A DNA stretch of 64,000 bases, from the NCBI GenBank assembly GCA_001898995.1, contig MKVZ01000019.1:124001-188000 (forward strand), in the 5' to 3' direction. Under the pieces are notes generated by a model, which made no database searches, was not told the origin of the DNA, and worked only from the letters and a program-made list of their open reading frames with translations. Source of the stretch: Rhizobiales bacterium 63-22 (GTDB taxonomy: Bacteria; Pseudomonadota; Alphaproteobacteria; Rhizobiales; Rhizobiaceae). The position numbers were made by a program, and so were the translations under genes. Shown piece after piece: positions 57,286-64,000 of this stretch (position 1 is the stretch's first letter; the number at the start of each line of letters is the position of its first letter).

Positions 57286-58173
57286 TTATTCGCGGTTCAG
57301 TTTCTCCACGTGCAGCAGCAGGGCGCTGTGGTCCTGTTCCCCGCAGCCCTCGGCGACAAGGGCGGCAAATGCGTCATGCACGGTTTCGGTGAGCGGCAGG
57401 CTGAGCGCCAGACCGTTCGCCGTGCGCAGGATCGAATCGAGGTCCTTCAACTGGATGCGCGCCGTGCCGCCGGGCCTGAAATCGCGCTCGATCATGCGTC
57501 TGCCGTGCAGTTCGAGGATGCGGCTTTCGCAGAAGCCGCCGCGAATGGCGTCGCGGAAGGCCGCGCGCGAGCCGCCGCCCTTTTCCACCAGCACCATGGC
57601 CTCGGCGATCGCCCCGATGGTGATGGCGACGATCTGCTGATTGGCGAGCTTGGCAAGCTGGCCTGTGCCGGTGGGGCCGACGCGGGTGAGGCGGCCCATG
57701 GGCCGGAACACGTCGGCCAGCCCGGCGATCACGGCTTCGTCTCCGCCGGCCATGATGGCGAGCGTCCCTTCCTCCGCGCCGACCACACCGCCCGAAACCG
57801 GCGCATCGACGTGGTCTATGCCGCGCGCCTCAAGCCGTCCGGCATGGTCGCGCGCCGCGTCGGGGGCGATCGAACTCATGTCGATTACCGCCGCGCCGGG
57901 GCGCAGCGCATCGGCGACGCTTCTACCCGCCATGGTACCGCCAAACAGGACTTCCGCGACCGCCGGTCCGTCCGTCAGCATGGTGATGACGATATCGGCG
58001 TCCTGTGCCGCCTGCGCCGGACCGGGCGCGAGCTTCGCACCCTTTTCGACCAGCGGCGCGGCCTTGGCGGCGTCGCGGTTCCACACGGTGACGTCGAAAC
58101 CTGCCCCGATCAGACGGCCCGCCATCGGCGCGCCCATGCGCCCGGTGCCAAGAAAAGCGATCCTGCGTGTCAA
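57286..58173 (-). CDS. NAD(P)-dependent beta-hydroxyacid dehydrogenase (3-hydroxyisobutyrate dehydrogenase family)
   Basis: 295-aa soluble oxidoreductase. NAD fold at the N-terminus (RIAFLGTGRMGAPMAGRL), substrate motif VDAPVSGGVVGAEEGTLAIM, catalytic Lys in GTGQLAKLANQ. Family members oxidise 3-hydroxyisobutyrate or reduce tartronate semialdehyde. It is divergent from the SDR gene with only 62 bp between, so both are likely expressed together in a sugar-acid pathway; that is inference. Confidence 0.88.
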   Translation of the reverse strand: MTRRIAFLGTGRMGAPMAGRLIGAGFDVTVWNRDAAKAAPLVEKGAKLAPGPAQAAQDADIVITMLTDGPAVAEVLFGGTMAGRSVADALRPGAAVIDMSSIAPDAARDHAGRLEARGIDHVDAPVSGGVVGAEEGTLAIMAGGDEAVIAGLADVFRPMGRLTRVGPTGTGQLAKLANQQIVAITIGAIAEAMVLVEKGGGSRAAFRDAIRGGFCESRILELHGRRMIERDFRPGGTARIQLKDLDSILRTANGLALSLPLTETVHDAFAALVAEGCGEQDHSALLLHVEKLNRE

Positions 58174-58235
58174 ACCCGTCTCCCTCCGGCTGATAATCGT
58201 GGCATATATAGCTTTTCCAGTCAGGAAGGGAAAAC

Positions 58236-58985
58236 ATGAAACTGTTCGATCTGACAGGGCGGCGTGCGCTCGTCACCGGCTCCTCGCAGGGTATCGGCCA
58301 GGCGCTGGCCAAGGGTCTCGCCGAGGCGGGGGCGGACGTGATCCTCAACGGCCGCGACAGGGACAGGCTGGCGGAGGCGGCGGAAAAGCTCGGCGCCAGG
58401 CACACGCTCGCTTTCGACGCCACCGATCATGAGGCCGTGCGCAGGGCCGTGGACGGTTTCGAGGCGGAAACCGGCCCGATCGATATTCTCGTCAACAATG
58501 CCGGCATGCAGCACCGCACGCCGCTGGAGGATTTTCCGGCGGATGCCTTCGAAAGACTCCTTAAAGCCAACATATCGACGGTCTTCAATGTCGGTCAGGC
58601 GGTCGCGCGCCATATGATCGCGCGCGGCGCGGGCAAGATCATCAACATCGCCAGCGTGCAGACGGCGCTCGCCCGTCCCGGCATCGCGCCCTACACCGCC
58701 ACCAAGGGCGCCGTCGGCAACCTCACCAAGGGCATGGCGACGGACTGGGCGAAATACGGCCTGCAATGCAATGCGATCGCTCCGGGCTATTTCGACACGC
58801 CGCTGAACGCGGCCCTCGTCGCGGACTCTGCCTTTTCCGCGTGGCTGGAAAAGCGCACGCCCGCCGGCCGCTGGGGCAGGGTGGAGGAACTGGTCGGCGC
58901 CTGCATATTCCTTGCCTCGGACGCGTCCTCCTTCGTGAACGGCCATGTACTCTACGTCGATGGCGGCATCACCGCTTCGCTCTGA
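58236..58985 (+). CDS. Short-chain dehydrogenase (gluconate 5-dehydrogenase-like)
   Basis: 249-aa NAD(P)-dependent SDR enzyme. Cofactor motif TGSSQGIGQ, NNAG motif, catalytic Ser region NIASVQTALARP and Tyr/Lys in YTATKGA; it resembles IdnO-type gluconate 5-dehydrogenases, which reduce 5-ketogluconate. It may pair with the divergent hydroxyacid dehydrogenase. Substrate not certain. Confidence 0.87.
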   Translation: MKLFDLTGRRALVTGSSQGIGQALAKGLAEAGADVILNGRDRDRLAEAAEKLGARHTLAFDATDHEAVRRAVDGFEAETGPIDILVNNAGMQHRTPLEDFPADAFERLLKANISTVFNVGQAVARHMIARGAGKIINIASVQTALARPGIAPYTATKGAVGNLTKGMATDWAKYGLQCNAIAPGYFDTPLNAALVADSAFSAWLEKRTPAGRWGRVEELVGACIFLASDASSFVNGHVLYVDGGITASL

Positions 58986-59198
58986 GGCAATGCGGCCCAC
59001 TGCGGCCATGACCTGGAAAAAATCAAGTCGACTTTAGTATAAGTGAGAAAAACTGCCGCAGCCGCAAGGTTTCGATTGTCCGGGGGAGAGCTGATTGTTC
59101 CGGTAAGATAGCAACGGTCAGGTTGATGGCCGGGCGATTTTTCTTTCAAAAGGCGCCGCTTTATGTCTAAATGCGCGGCAACGAGTCGGGAGGTATTC
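58986..59198. other. Leader and promoter region of liv operon
   Basis: 213 bp between the SDR gene and the branched-chain amino acid binding-protein gene. An AT-rich stretch with TTTAGTATAAG near 59032 could be a -10 region. No clear operator seen. Confidence 0.4.
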
Positions 59199-60419
59199 AT
59201 GATGAAGAATTTTGCGTCTGTGCTGGCGATGACCCTTGCCGGAGGTCTTGCCGGCCTGTCCGTTTCGACGATCGCCGCCAGGGCCGACGATGTCATCACG
59301 CTGGGCGCGTCTGTGCAGTTGTCCGGGCCGGTGGCCAATACGGGCCGCTATTATCAGGACGCCTACAATATCACCATCGACAAGATCAACGCCGCCGGCG
59401 GCGTGAAGGTCGGCGACAAGTCCTACAAGCTGGCGCTGAAAATCTACGACAACCAGTCGAACGTCAATCTGAGCGTGCGCCAGTACACCCAGCTCGTCAC
59501 CGACGACAAGGTCAATTTCCTGCTCGGCCCCTTCGCGAGCAATTTCGCGCTCGCCGACTCGGTGATCTCGGAAAAATACCGGATTCCCATGGTGCAGGGC
59601 GGCGGCGCTTCCGACGAGATTTATACCCGTAAGTTCAAATATATTTTCGGTACGCTCGCGCCGGCCTCCAATTATTTCGGCTCGACGGTGGAGATGCTGA
59701 AGGGGCTGGACCCGAAGGTGCAGAACGTCGCGCTGGTCTATGCCGACGATTCCTTCGACGTCTCGGTCGCCGAGGGCACCCGCAAGCTTCTGAAGGATGC
59801 GGGCATCACCATCGCCGCCGACGAGAAGTTCGCCACCAATTCGACCGACTTCACCTCGCTGATCGCGCAGGTCAAGAGCAAGAACGTCGACGCCGTGCTG
59901 GTGGCGGGCCATGAGACCGAGGTGCTCAATTTCGTGCGCCAGTCGAAGAGCCTTGCCTTCAGCCCGAAGCTCTATTCCTTCACGGTGGGCGTGCCGACCG
60001 AGGATTTCCGCAAGGCGCTCGGCAAGGATGCCGACTATGCCTTCGGCATGACGGCGTGGCTGCCCGGCCCCAGCCTCAAGGACCGCTGGTTCGGCGATGC
60101 CTCGAAGTTCGAGGCCGAATACAAGGCCCGTTTCAAGTATGAGCCGGACTACCATGCCGCTTCCGGCGCCTCCGACGTGGAAGCCTTCGTGGAAGCCATC
60201 GAGAAGGCCGGTTCGCTCGACCCGCAGAAGGTCCGCGACGCGCTGGCGAGTATCAAGTTCGAAAGCCTCTATGGCCCCATCGCCTTCGACGAGCGCGGCC
60301 AGATCAACCTGCCGCAGATCGTCGTGCAGGTTCAGGACGGCAAGCTGGTCGAGATCCGCAGCCCCGCCGGACAGGTCAATGCGCCGAAATATCCCATGCC
60401 CGCATGGGACAAGCGCTGA
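59199..60419 (+). CDS. livK: Branched-chain amino acid-type ABC transporter substrate-binding protein
   Basis: 406-aa periplasmic binding protein of the LivJ/K (peripla_BP_6) family with a signal peptide (about residues 1-28). ITLGASVQLSGPVANTGRYY and INAAGGVKVGDKSYKL are typical. It should bind a branched-chain or other hydrophobic amino acid or amide; true specificity is unknown. GGGAGG lies 6 nt before the ATG. First gene of livK-H-M-G-F. Confidence 0.9.
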   Translation: MMKNFASVLAMTLAGGLAGLSVSTIAARADDVITLGASVQLSGPVANTGRYYQDAYNITIDKINAAGGVKVGDKSYKLALKIYDNQSNVNLSVRQYTQLVTDDKVNFLLGPFASNFALADSVISEKYRIPMVQGGGASDEIYTRKFKYIFGTLAPASNYFGSTVEMLKGLDPKVQNVALVYADDSFDVSVAEGTRKLLKDAGITIAADEKFATNSTDFTSLIAQVKSKNVDAVLVAGHETEVLNFVRQSKSLAFSPKLYSFTVGVPTEDFRKALGKDADYAFGMTAWLPGPSLKDRWFGDASKFEAEYKARFKYEPDYHAASGASDVEAFVEAIEKAGSLDPQKVRDALASIKFESLYGPIAFDERGQINLPQIVVQVQDGKLVEIRSPAGQVNAPKYPMPAWDKR

Positions 60420-60533
60420 CATAGCCGCTTCCGGCGGGCTGCCCTCGCGCGCCCGCCGGAAAGGCATGTGCGCCGAAAATAGATTGTCCGCTGCGGCCCG
60501 GTTGCGGCCCGGCTGCTGCATTGCGGGGGTGGA

Positions 60534-61397
60534 ATGAGTCTTTTCCTACAGGTCGTCATCAACGGTATCCTGCTCGGCGGGCTTTACGCCATCATGGCGC
60601 AGGGTCTGGCGCTGGTGTGGGGTGTGCTCAACATCGTCAACCTCGCCCACGGCACGATGATCATGCTGGGCGGTTACGTCACGTGGCTGCTGTTCGCCAA
60701 TTTCGGCGTCGATCCCTTTATCGGCGTCTTCCCGGCTGCGGTGGTGATGTTCTGCTTCGGCTATGCCCTGCAGCGCGGCATCCTCAACCTCGTAGCGCGC
60801 GGGCCGATGTTCAACGCGCTGCTGATCACCTTCGGTATCGAGATCATCTTCACCGATGTGGCGCAGCACGTCTTCTCGGCCGATTTCCGCGCCATCATCC
60901 CGTCCTATTCGGCGGTGAACTTCAATGTGGCCGGCATCACCATCCCGCTGATGAACCTGCTCGCCTTCATCGCCGCCTTCGTGGTGTCGGGCCTGATGTT
61001 CTTCTTCATGCTGGGGACGAAGCTCGGCCGCGCCATCCGCGCCACCGCGCAGAACCTCACTGCCGCGCGGCTCTACGGCGTCGAGCCGCGCCATCTCTAT
61101 GCCGTTACCTTCGGCCTCGGCGTGGCGATCGCGGGCGTCGCCGGCGGGCTTTACGCCACCGTCAATCAGCTCAACCCCTATATCGGCGTGCCGCTGACGG
61201 CCAAGAGCTTCGCCATCACCATCATCGGCGGGCTCGACAATCCGCTCGGCGTCATTCTGGGCGGGCTGATCCTTGGCGTCATCGAATCGCTGACGGTTCT
61301 ATATCTCGGCGACACCTACCGCAACGTGGTCAGCTTCGGCATTCTCGTCCTCGTGCTGATCGTCCGCCCCGGCGGCCTTCTGGGGAAAACGGCATGA
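60534..61397 (+). CDS. livH: Branched-chain amino acid-type ABC transporter permease LivH
   Basis: 287-aa inner-membrane permease, about eight helices. VINGILLGGLYAIMAQGLAL at the start and TIIGGLDNPLGVILGGLILG near the end are LivH marks. It forms the channel with LivM. The stop overlaps the livM start by 4 bp (ATGA). Confidence 0.92.
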   Translation: MSLFLQVVINGILLGGLYAIMAQGLALVWGVLNIVNLAHGTMIMLGGYVTWLLFANFGVDPFIGVFPAAVVMFCFGYALQRGILNLVARGPMFNALLITFGIEIIFTDVAQHVFSADFRAIIPSYSAVNFNVAGITIPLMNLLAFIAAFVVSGLMFFFMLGTKLGRAIRATAQNLTAARLYGVEPRHLYAVTFGLGVAIAGVAGGLYATVNQLNPYIGVPLTAKSFAITIIGGLDNPLGVILGGLILGVIESLTVLYLGDTYRNVVSFGILVLVLIVRPGGLLGKTA

Positions 61398-62341
61398 AAT
61401 ATCTTCCCGCCATTCTCGCCGTCGCCGCAGCCGTCGTGGCGCTGTTCGCACCCCTTTTCGCCTCGCCGATCGTGATGCAGCTCATGTTCGACGCGCTCAT
61501 CATCGCCACGCTGGCGCAGGGCTGGAACATCATCGGCGGCTTCACCGGCTATCCTTCCTTCGGCAATTCCGTCTTCTACGGACTGGGCGCCTACGGTGCC
61601 GGCATCGCCATGGTGCAGTTCGGCCTGCCGTTCTTCGCGGGCGCGGCCATCGGCATCGTCGCGGCGGTGGTGTTCGCGTTCCTGATCGGCCTGCCGGTCC
61701 TGCGCCTCAAGGGCCATTATTTCGCCATCGCCACGCTGGCGCTGCCGCAGGTGATGGCGGCGATCACCTCCAACGTGCCGATCGCGGGCCAGAATATCGG
61801 CCTCGTGCTGCCGCTGCTCAACAACGACACCTTCTTCTACGAATCGGCGCTGATCCTGCTCATCGTCGCCACCTGCACGGTGGCGCTGCTGACCCGCTCG
61901 CGCTTCGGCTTCGGCCTGATCGCCATCCGCGAGAACGAGGAGGGCGCGGCGGCGATGGGCATCAACACCACGCTGTTCAAGATACTGGCCTTCATGCTCA
62001 GCAGCGCCTTCTGCGCCATGGCCGGCGCGCTGCAAGCCTACAAGATCACCTTCCTCGACCCGGAAGCGGCTTACCAGATACAGCTCAACGTGCAGATGAT
62101 CATCATGGCCGTGTTCGGCGGCGCGGGCACCATCTTCGGCCCGGTCTTCGGCGCGCTGTTCCTGCAATGGGTGTCCAACTGGCTTTCGACCGCCTATACG
62201 GACGTGGCGGGCATGTTCTTCGGCGTGGTCGTCGTGGTGGCCGTGGTGCTGATGCCGCAGGGCCTCGCCCATGTGGTGCGCAACCTTCCCCGGCAGGGCT
62301 GGCGCTATTTCATCAACAATGTGAAGGCGACCAGGCTATGA
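61394..62341 (+). CDS. livM: Branched-chain amino acid-type ABC transporter permease LivM
   Basis: 315-aa inner-membrane permease. GGFTGYPSFGNSVFYGLGAY and RENEEGAAAMGINTTLFKIL are conserved LivM segments, the second being the ATPase-contact loop. Start and stop each overlap the neighbouring gene by 4 bp. Confidence 0.92.
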   Translation: MKYLPAILAVAAAVVALFAPLFASPIVMQLMFDALIIATLAQGWNIIGGFTGYPSFGNSVFYGLGAYGAGIAMVQFGLPFFAGAAIGIVAAVVFAFLIGLPVLRLKGHYFAIATLALPQVMAAITSNVPIAGQNIGLVLPLLNNDTFFYESALILLIVATCTVALLTRSRFGFGLIAIRENEEGAAAMGINTTLFKILAFMLSSAFCAMAGALQAYKITFLDPEAAYQIQLNVQMIIMAVFGGAGTIFGPVFGALFLQWVSNWLSTAYTDVAGMFFGVVVVVAVVLMPQGLAHVVRNLPRQGWRYFINNVKATRL

Positions 62342-63072
62342 CCGCCTTGCTGGAAGTCAAGAACCTCACCAAGCGCTTTGGCGGCCTCACGGCTGTCAAC
62401 AATGTCTCCTTCACCCTGAACAAGGGTGAAATCCTCGGCTTTATCGGGCCGAACGGCGCGGGCAAGACCACGGTGGTCAGCCTCGTCAGCGGTTCGATCT
62501 ATCCGTCGTCGGGCGAGATTTACTTCAAGGACCAGCGCATCGACGACATGCCGATGTACAAGCGCGCCCATATGGGGATCGGCCGCACCTTCCAGATCAT
62601 GAAGCCCTTTCCCGGCCTGTCGGTTCTGGACAATGTGGCGGTCGGGGCCATGTTCGGCCGCAAGGAGGCGCATCACGGCCTTGCCGCCGCGCGCGAGCGG
62701 GCGCGTGCCGATCTGGAATTCGTCGGGCTGGGCAACGCCGTCGACAAGCGTGCCGAGGAACTGGGCGGCCCGGACCGCAAGCGGCTGGAACTGGCCAAGG
62801 CGCTCGCCATGCAGCCCGATCTTCTCCTCTGCGACGAGGTCATGGCCGGGCTCAATCTGGTCGAGATCGAGGAAGTGATCGAGGTCATCCGCAAGGTCCG
62901 CGATTCCGGCGTCACCGTTCTGGTGATCGAGCATGTGATGAAGGCGATCAAGAGCCTGTCCGACCGCGTGATGGTGCTGCACCATGGCGAGAAGATCGCC
63001 GAGGGCAGCACGGACGAGGTTCTGTCCAATCCGGTCGTGGTCGAAGCCTATCTTGGGAAGAAAAGAGCATGA
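62338..63072 (+). CDS. livG: Branched-chain amino acid-type ABC transporter ATP-binding protein LivG
   Basis: 244-aa ATPase. Walker A GPNGAGKTT, a signature loop ELGGPDRKRLELAKALA (GGPD instead of the usual GGQQ), Walker B LLLCDEVMAGL, switch His in VIEHVMKAI. Works with LivF. The start overlaps livM by 4 bp and the stop overlaps livF by 4 bp. Confidence 0.92.
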   Translation: MTALLEVKNLTKRFGGLTAVNNVSFTLNKGEILGFIGPNGAGKTTVVSLVSGSIYPSSGEIYFKDQRIDDMPMYKRAHMGIGRTFQIMKPFPGLSVLDNVAVGAMFGRKEAHHGLAAARERARADLEFVGLGNAVDKRAEELGGPDRKRLELAKALAMQPDLLLCDEVMAGLNLVEIEEVIEVIRKVRDSGVTVLVIEHVMKAIKSLSDRVMVLHHGEKIAEGSTDEVLSNPVVVEAYLGKKRA

Positions 63073-63797
63073 GTTCCGCGGACGACAAGATCATTCTCGA
63101 CGTACGCAATCTCTCCGCCGGCTATGGCGAACTGCCGGTCATCCGCGATATCAACCTGCATGTGCGGGAGGCGGAGATCGTGGCGCTGGTCGGCAGCAAC
63201 GGCGCCGGCAAGACCACGTTCCTGCGCGCGCTTTCGCGCCTGATCCGCTCCGAGGGCCGCATCGAGTTCCGCGGCGAGGACGTTTCGGGGGCGACGGCGG
63301 ATCATGTGTTCCGGCGTGGGCTGGTGCATATTCCCGAAGGACGGCAGCTTTTCGACCGCATGTCGGTCGAGGAGAACCTGTTGATGGGGGCCTATCGCAG
63401 CAATGACAAGGCCCGCACGAAGGCCGATCTCGAAAAGGTCTATGGGCTTTTTCCGCGCCTTGCCGAAAGGCGCAGGCAGTTCGCGGGCTCCATGTCGGGC
63501 GGCGAGCAGCAGATGTGCGCCATGGGCCGCGCGCTGATGGCCGATCCGGTGCTTCTGCTGGTGGACGAGATGAGCCTCGGCCTTGCGCCGGTGGTGGTCG
63601 ACCAGCTTATGGCTATCCTGCACGATATCCGAAAAATGGAACAGGTGACGGTGCTGCTGGTCGAGCAGGACATTCATCTGGCGCTCGACGGCGCGGATCG
63701 CGGCTATGTGATGGAAACCGGAACCTTCACGCTGGAAGGCAGGGCGCGCGACCTCATCGACGACGAACGGGTGCAAAAAGCCTATCTGGGGCTTTAA
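63069..63797 (+). CDS. livF: Branched-chain amino acid-type ABC transporter ATP-binding protein LivF
   Basis: 242-aa ATPase, partner of LivG. Walker A GSNGAGKTT, signature SMSGGEQQMCAMGRALM, Walker B LLLVDEMSLGLAP, switch VEQDIHLAL. Last gene of the operon; its start overlaps livG by 4 bp. Confidence 0.93.
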   Translation: MSSADDKIILDVRNLSAGYGELPVIRDINLHVREAEIVALVGSNGAGKTTFLRALSRLIRSEGRIEFRGEDVSGATADHVFRRGLVHIPEGRQLFDRMSVEENLLMGAYRSNDKARTKADLEKVYGLFPRLAERRRQFAGSMSGGEQQMCAMGRALMADPVLLLVDEMSLGLAPVVVDQLMAILHDIRKMEQVTVLLVEQDIHLALDGADRGYVMETGTFTLEGRARDLIDDERVQKAYLGL

Positions 63798-63833
63798 GCG
63801 GCTTTTTTACGGAATCGGCGGAACTTCTCCGGT

Positions 63834-63859
63834 AACGCCCGGCCATGCGGCCGGGCGTT
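63834..63859. terminator. Stem-loop terminator between livF and convergent exporter
   Basis: 11-bp perfect stem AACGCCCGGCC / GGCCGGGCGTT with a 4-nt loop, between two convergent gene ends. The T-tract is poor on both sides. Confidence 0.6.
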
Positions 63860-63865
63860 GCTCGA

Positions 63866-64000
63866 TTATTCCATCGCGATGGTATGGTCCACTTCCTGCG
63901 CAGCCTGCGGCTTGCGCAGCAGGATCACCAGCGGCATGGCGATAAGCGACATGATCATCAGGAGCTTGAAATCGTCGATATAGGCGATAACCGTCGCCTG
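63866..64000 (-). CDS. C-terminal fragment of a DHA2/EmrB-type MFS exporter (runs off window)
   Basis: The last 44 codons of a minus-strand gene cut by the window edge. The tail IAYIDDFKLLMIMSL followed by PLVILLRKP is the typical last helix and basic end of EmrB/QacA-type drug exporters. The rest lies beyond 64000. Confidence 0.7.
   Translation of the reverse strand, partial: QATVIAYIDDFKLLMIMSLIAMPLVILLRKPQAAQEVDHTIAME

Noticed and set aside
1..64000. CRISPR arrays, tRNA or rRNA genes, prophage or transposase genes
   Set aside because: Read for these on both strands; no regularly spaced repeats, tRNA T-loop/acceptor patterns, rRNA segments, integrases or transposases were recognised.

Overview
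The window reads as chromosomal DNA of a high-G+C alphaproteobacterium of the order Hyphomicrobiales (Rhizobiales), probably near Brucellaceae/Phyllobacteriaceae. Support comes from the gene families (DUF1127, DUF930, DUF3775, DUF1612/RHE_PE00001, TIGR01244, PutR-PutA, AhpC-AhpD with divergent OxyR), an Irr-type iron-control palindrome, CCUCCUCCC-loop ('cuckoo') small RNAs, and about 100-bp mosaic intergenic repeats of the rhizobial kind. Species cannot be fixed from this sequence alone. No rRNA, tRNA, CRISPR, insertion sequence or prophage gene was seen.

Layout. 0-1.6 kb: MFS exporter, then a DUF1127 micro-gene with a two-hairpin small RNA and terminator behind it. 1.9-6.5 kb: tandem glycine riboswitch driving gcvT-gcvH-gcvP. 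6.5-7.1 kb: mosaic repeat, a solitary CCUCCUCCC small RNA and an Irr-like site. 7.2-11.5 kb: efeU-efeO-efeB-efeM ferrous/heme iron operon. 11.6-16 kb: putR and putA, divergent. 16-19.4 kb: DUF1612 gene, oxyR, ahpC, ahpD. 19.4-24.5 kb: MHS transporter, Cys/Met small protein with a CueO-like copper oxidase, FAD oxidoreductase. 24.8-26.5 kb: small membrane protein, TIGR01244 phosphatase/sulfurtransferase-like protein, fdhD. 27-31.2 kb: CUT1 sugar ABC transporter behind a LacI-type operator. 31.5-35.4 kb: 33-aa membrane peptide with a 10-bp-phased operator, DHA2 exporter, LysR regulator and PhzF-like isomerase. 35.4-42.1 kb: rlmE-ppx, cystine-type ABC transporter, aldehyde dehydrogenase. 42.3-51 kb: DUF3775 gene and the complete potassium operon with three membrane micro-ORFs, kdpF-kdpA-kdpB-kdpC and kdpD-kdpE. 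51-57 kb: second DHA2 exporter, DUF930 protein, EamA exporter, second DUF1127, DUF2938, purine permease. 57-64 kb: a divergent dehydrogenase pair, livK-H-M-G-F, and the 3' end of another DHA2 exporter.

The coherent modules are: glycine catabolism under riboswitch control; iron import (EfeU permease, EfeO/EfeM periplasmic binding proteins, EfeB peroxidase) under probable Irr control; peroxide defence (OxyR, AhpC, AhpD) through one shared four-half-site operator; proline catabolism under PutR; and high-affinity potassium uptake under KdpDE, with a KdpE-like box in front of the first micro-ORF. The items most worth a second look are the non-coding and micro-protein layer: two CCUCCUCCC small RNAs, two extra micro-membrane proteins in the kdp operon, an OxyR that lacks the usual second redox cysteine, a 33-aa peptide with a three-fold 10-bp operator, and a mosaic repeat family that abuts stop codons and a ribosome binding site.
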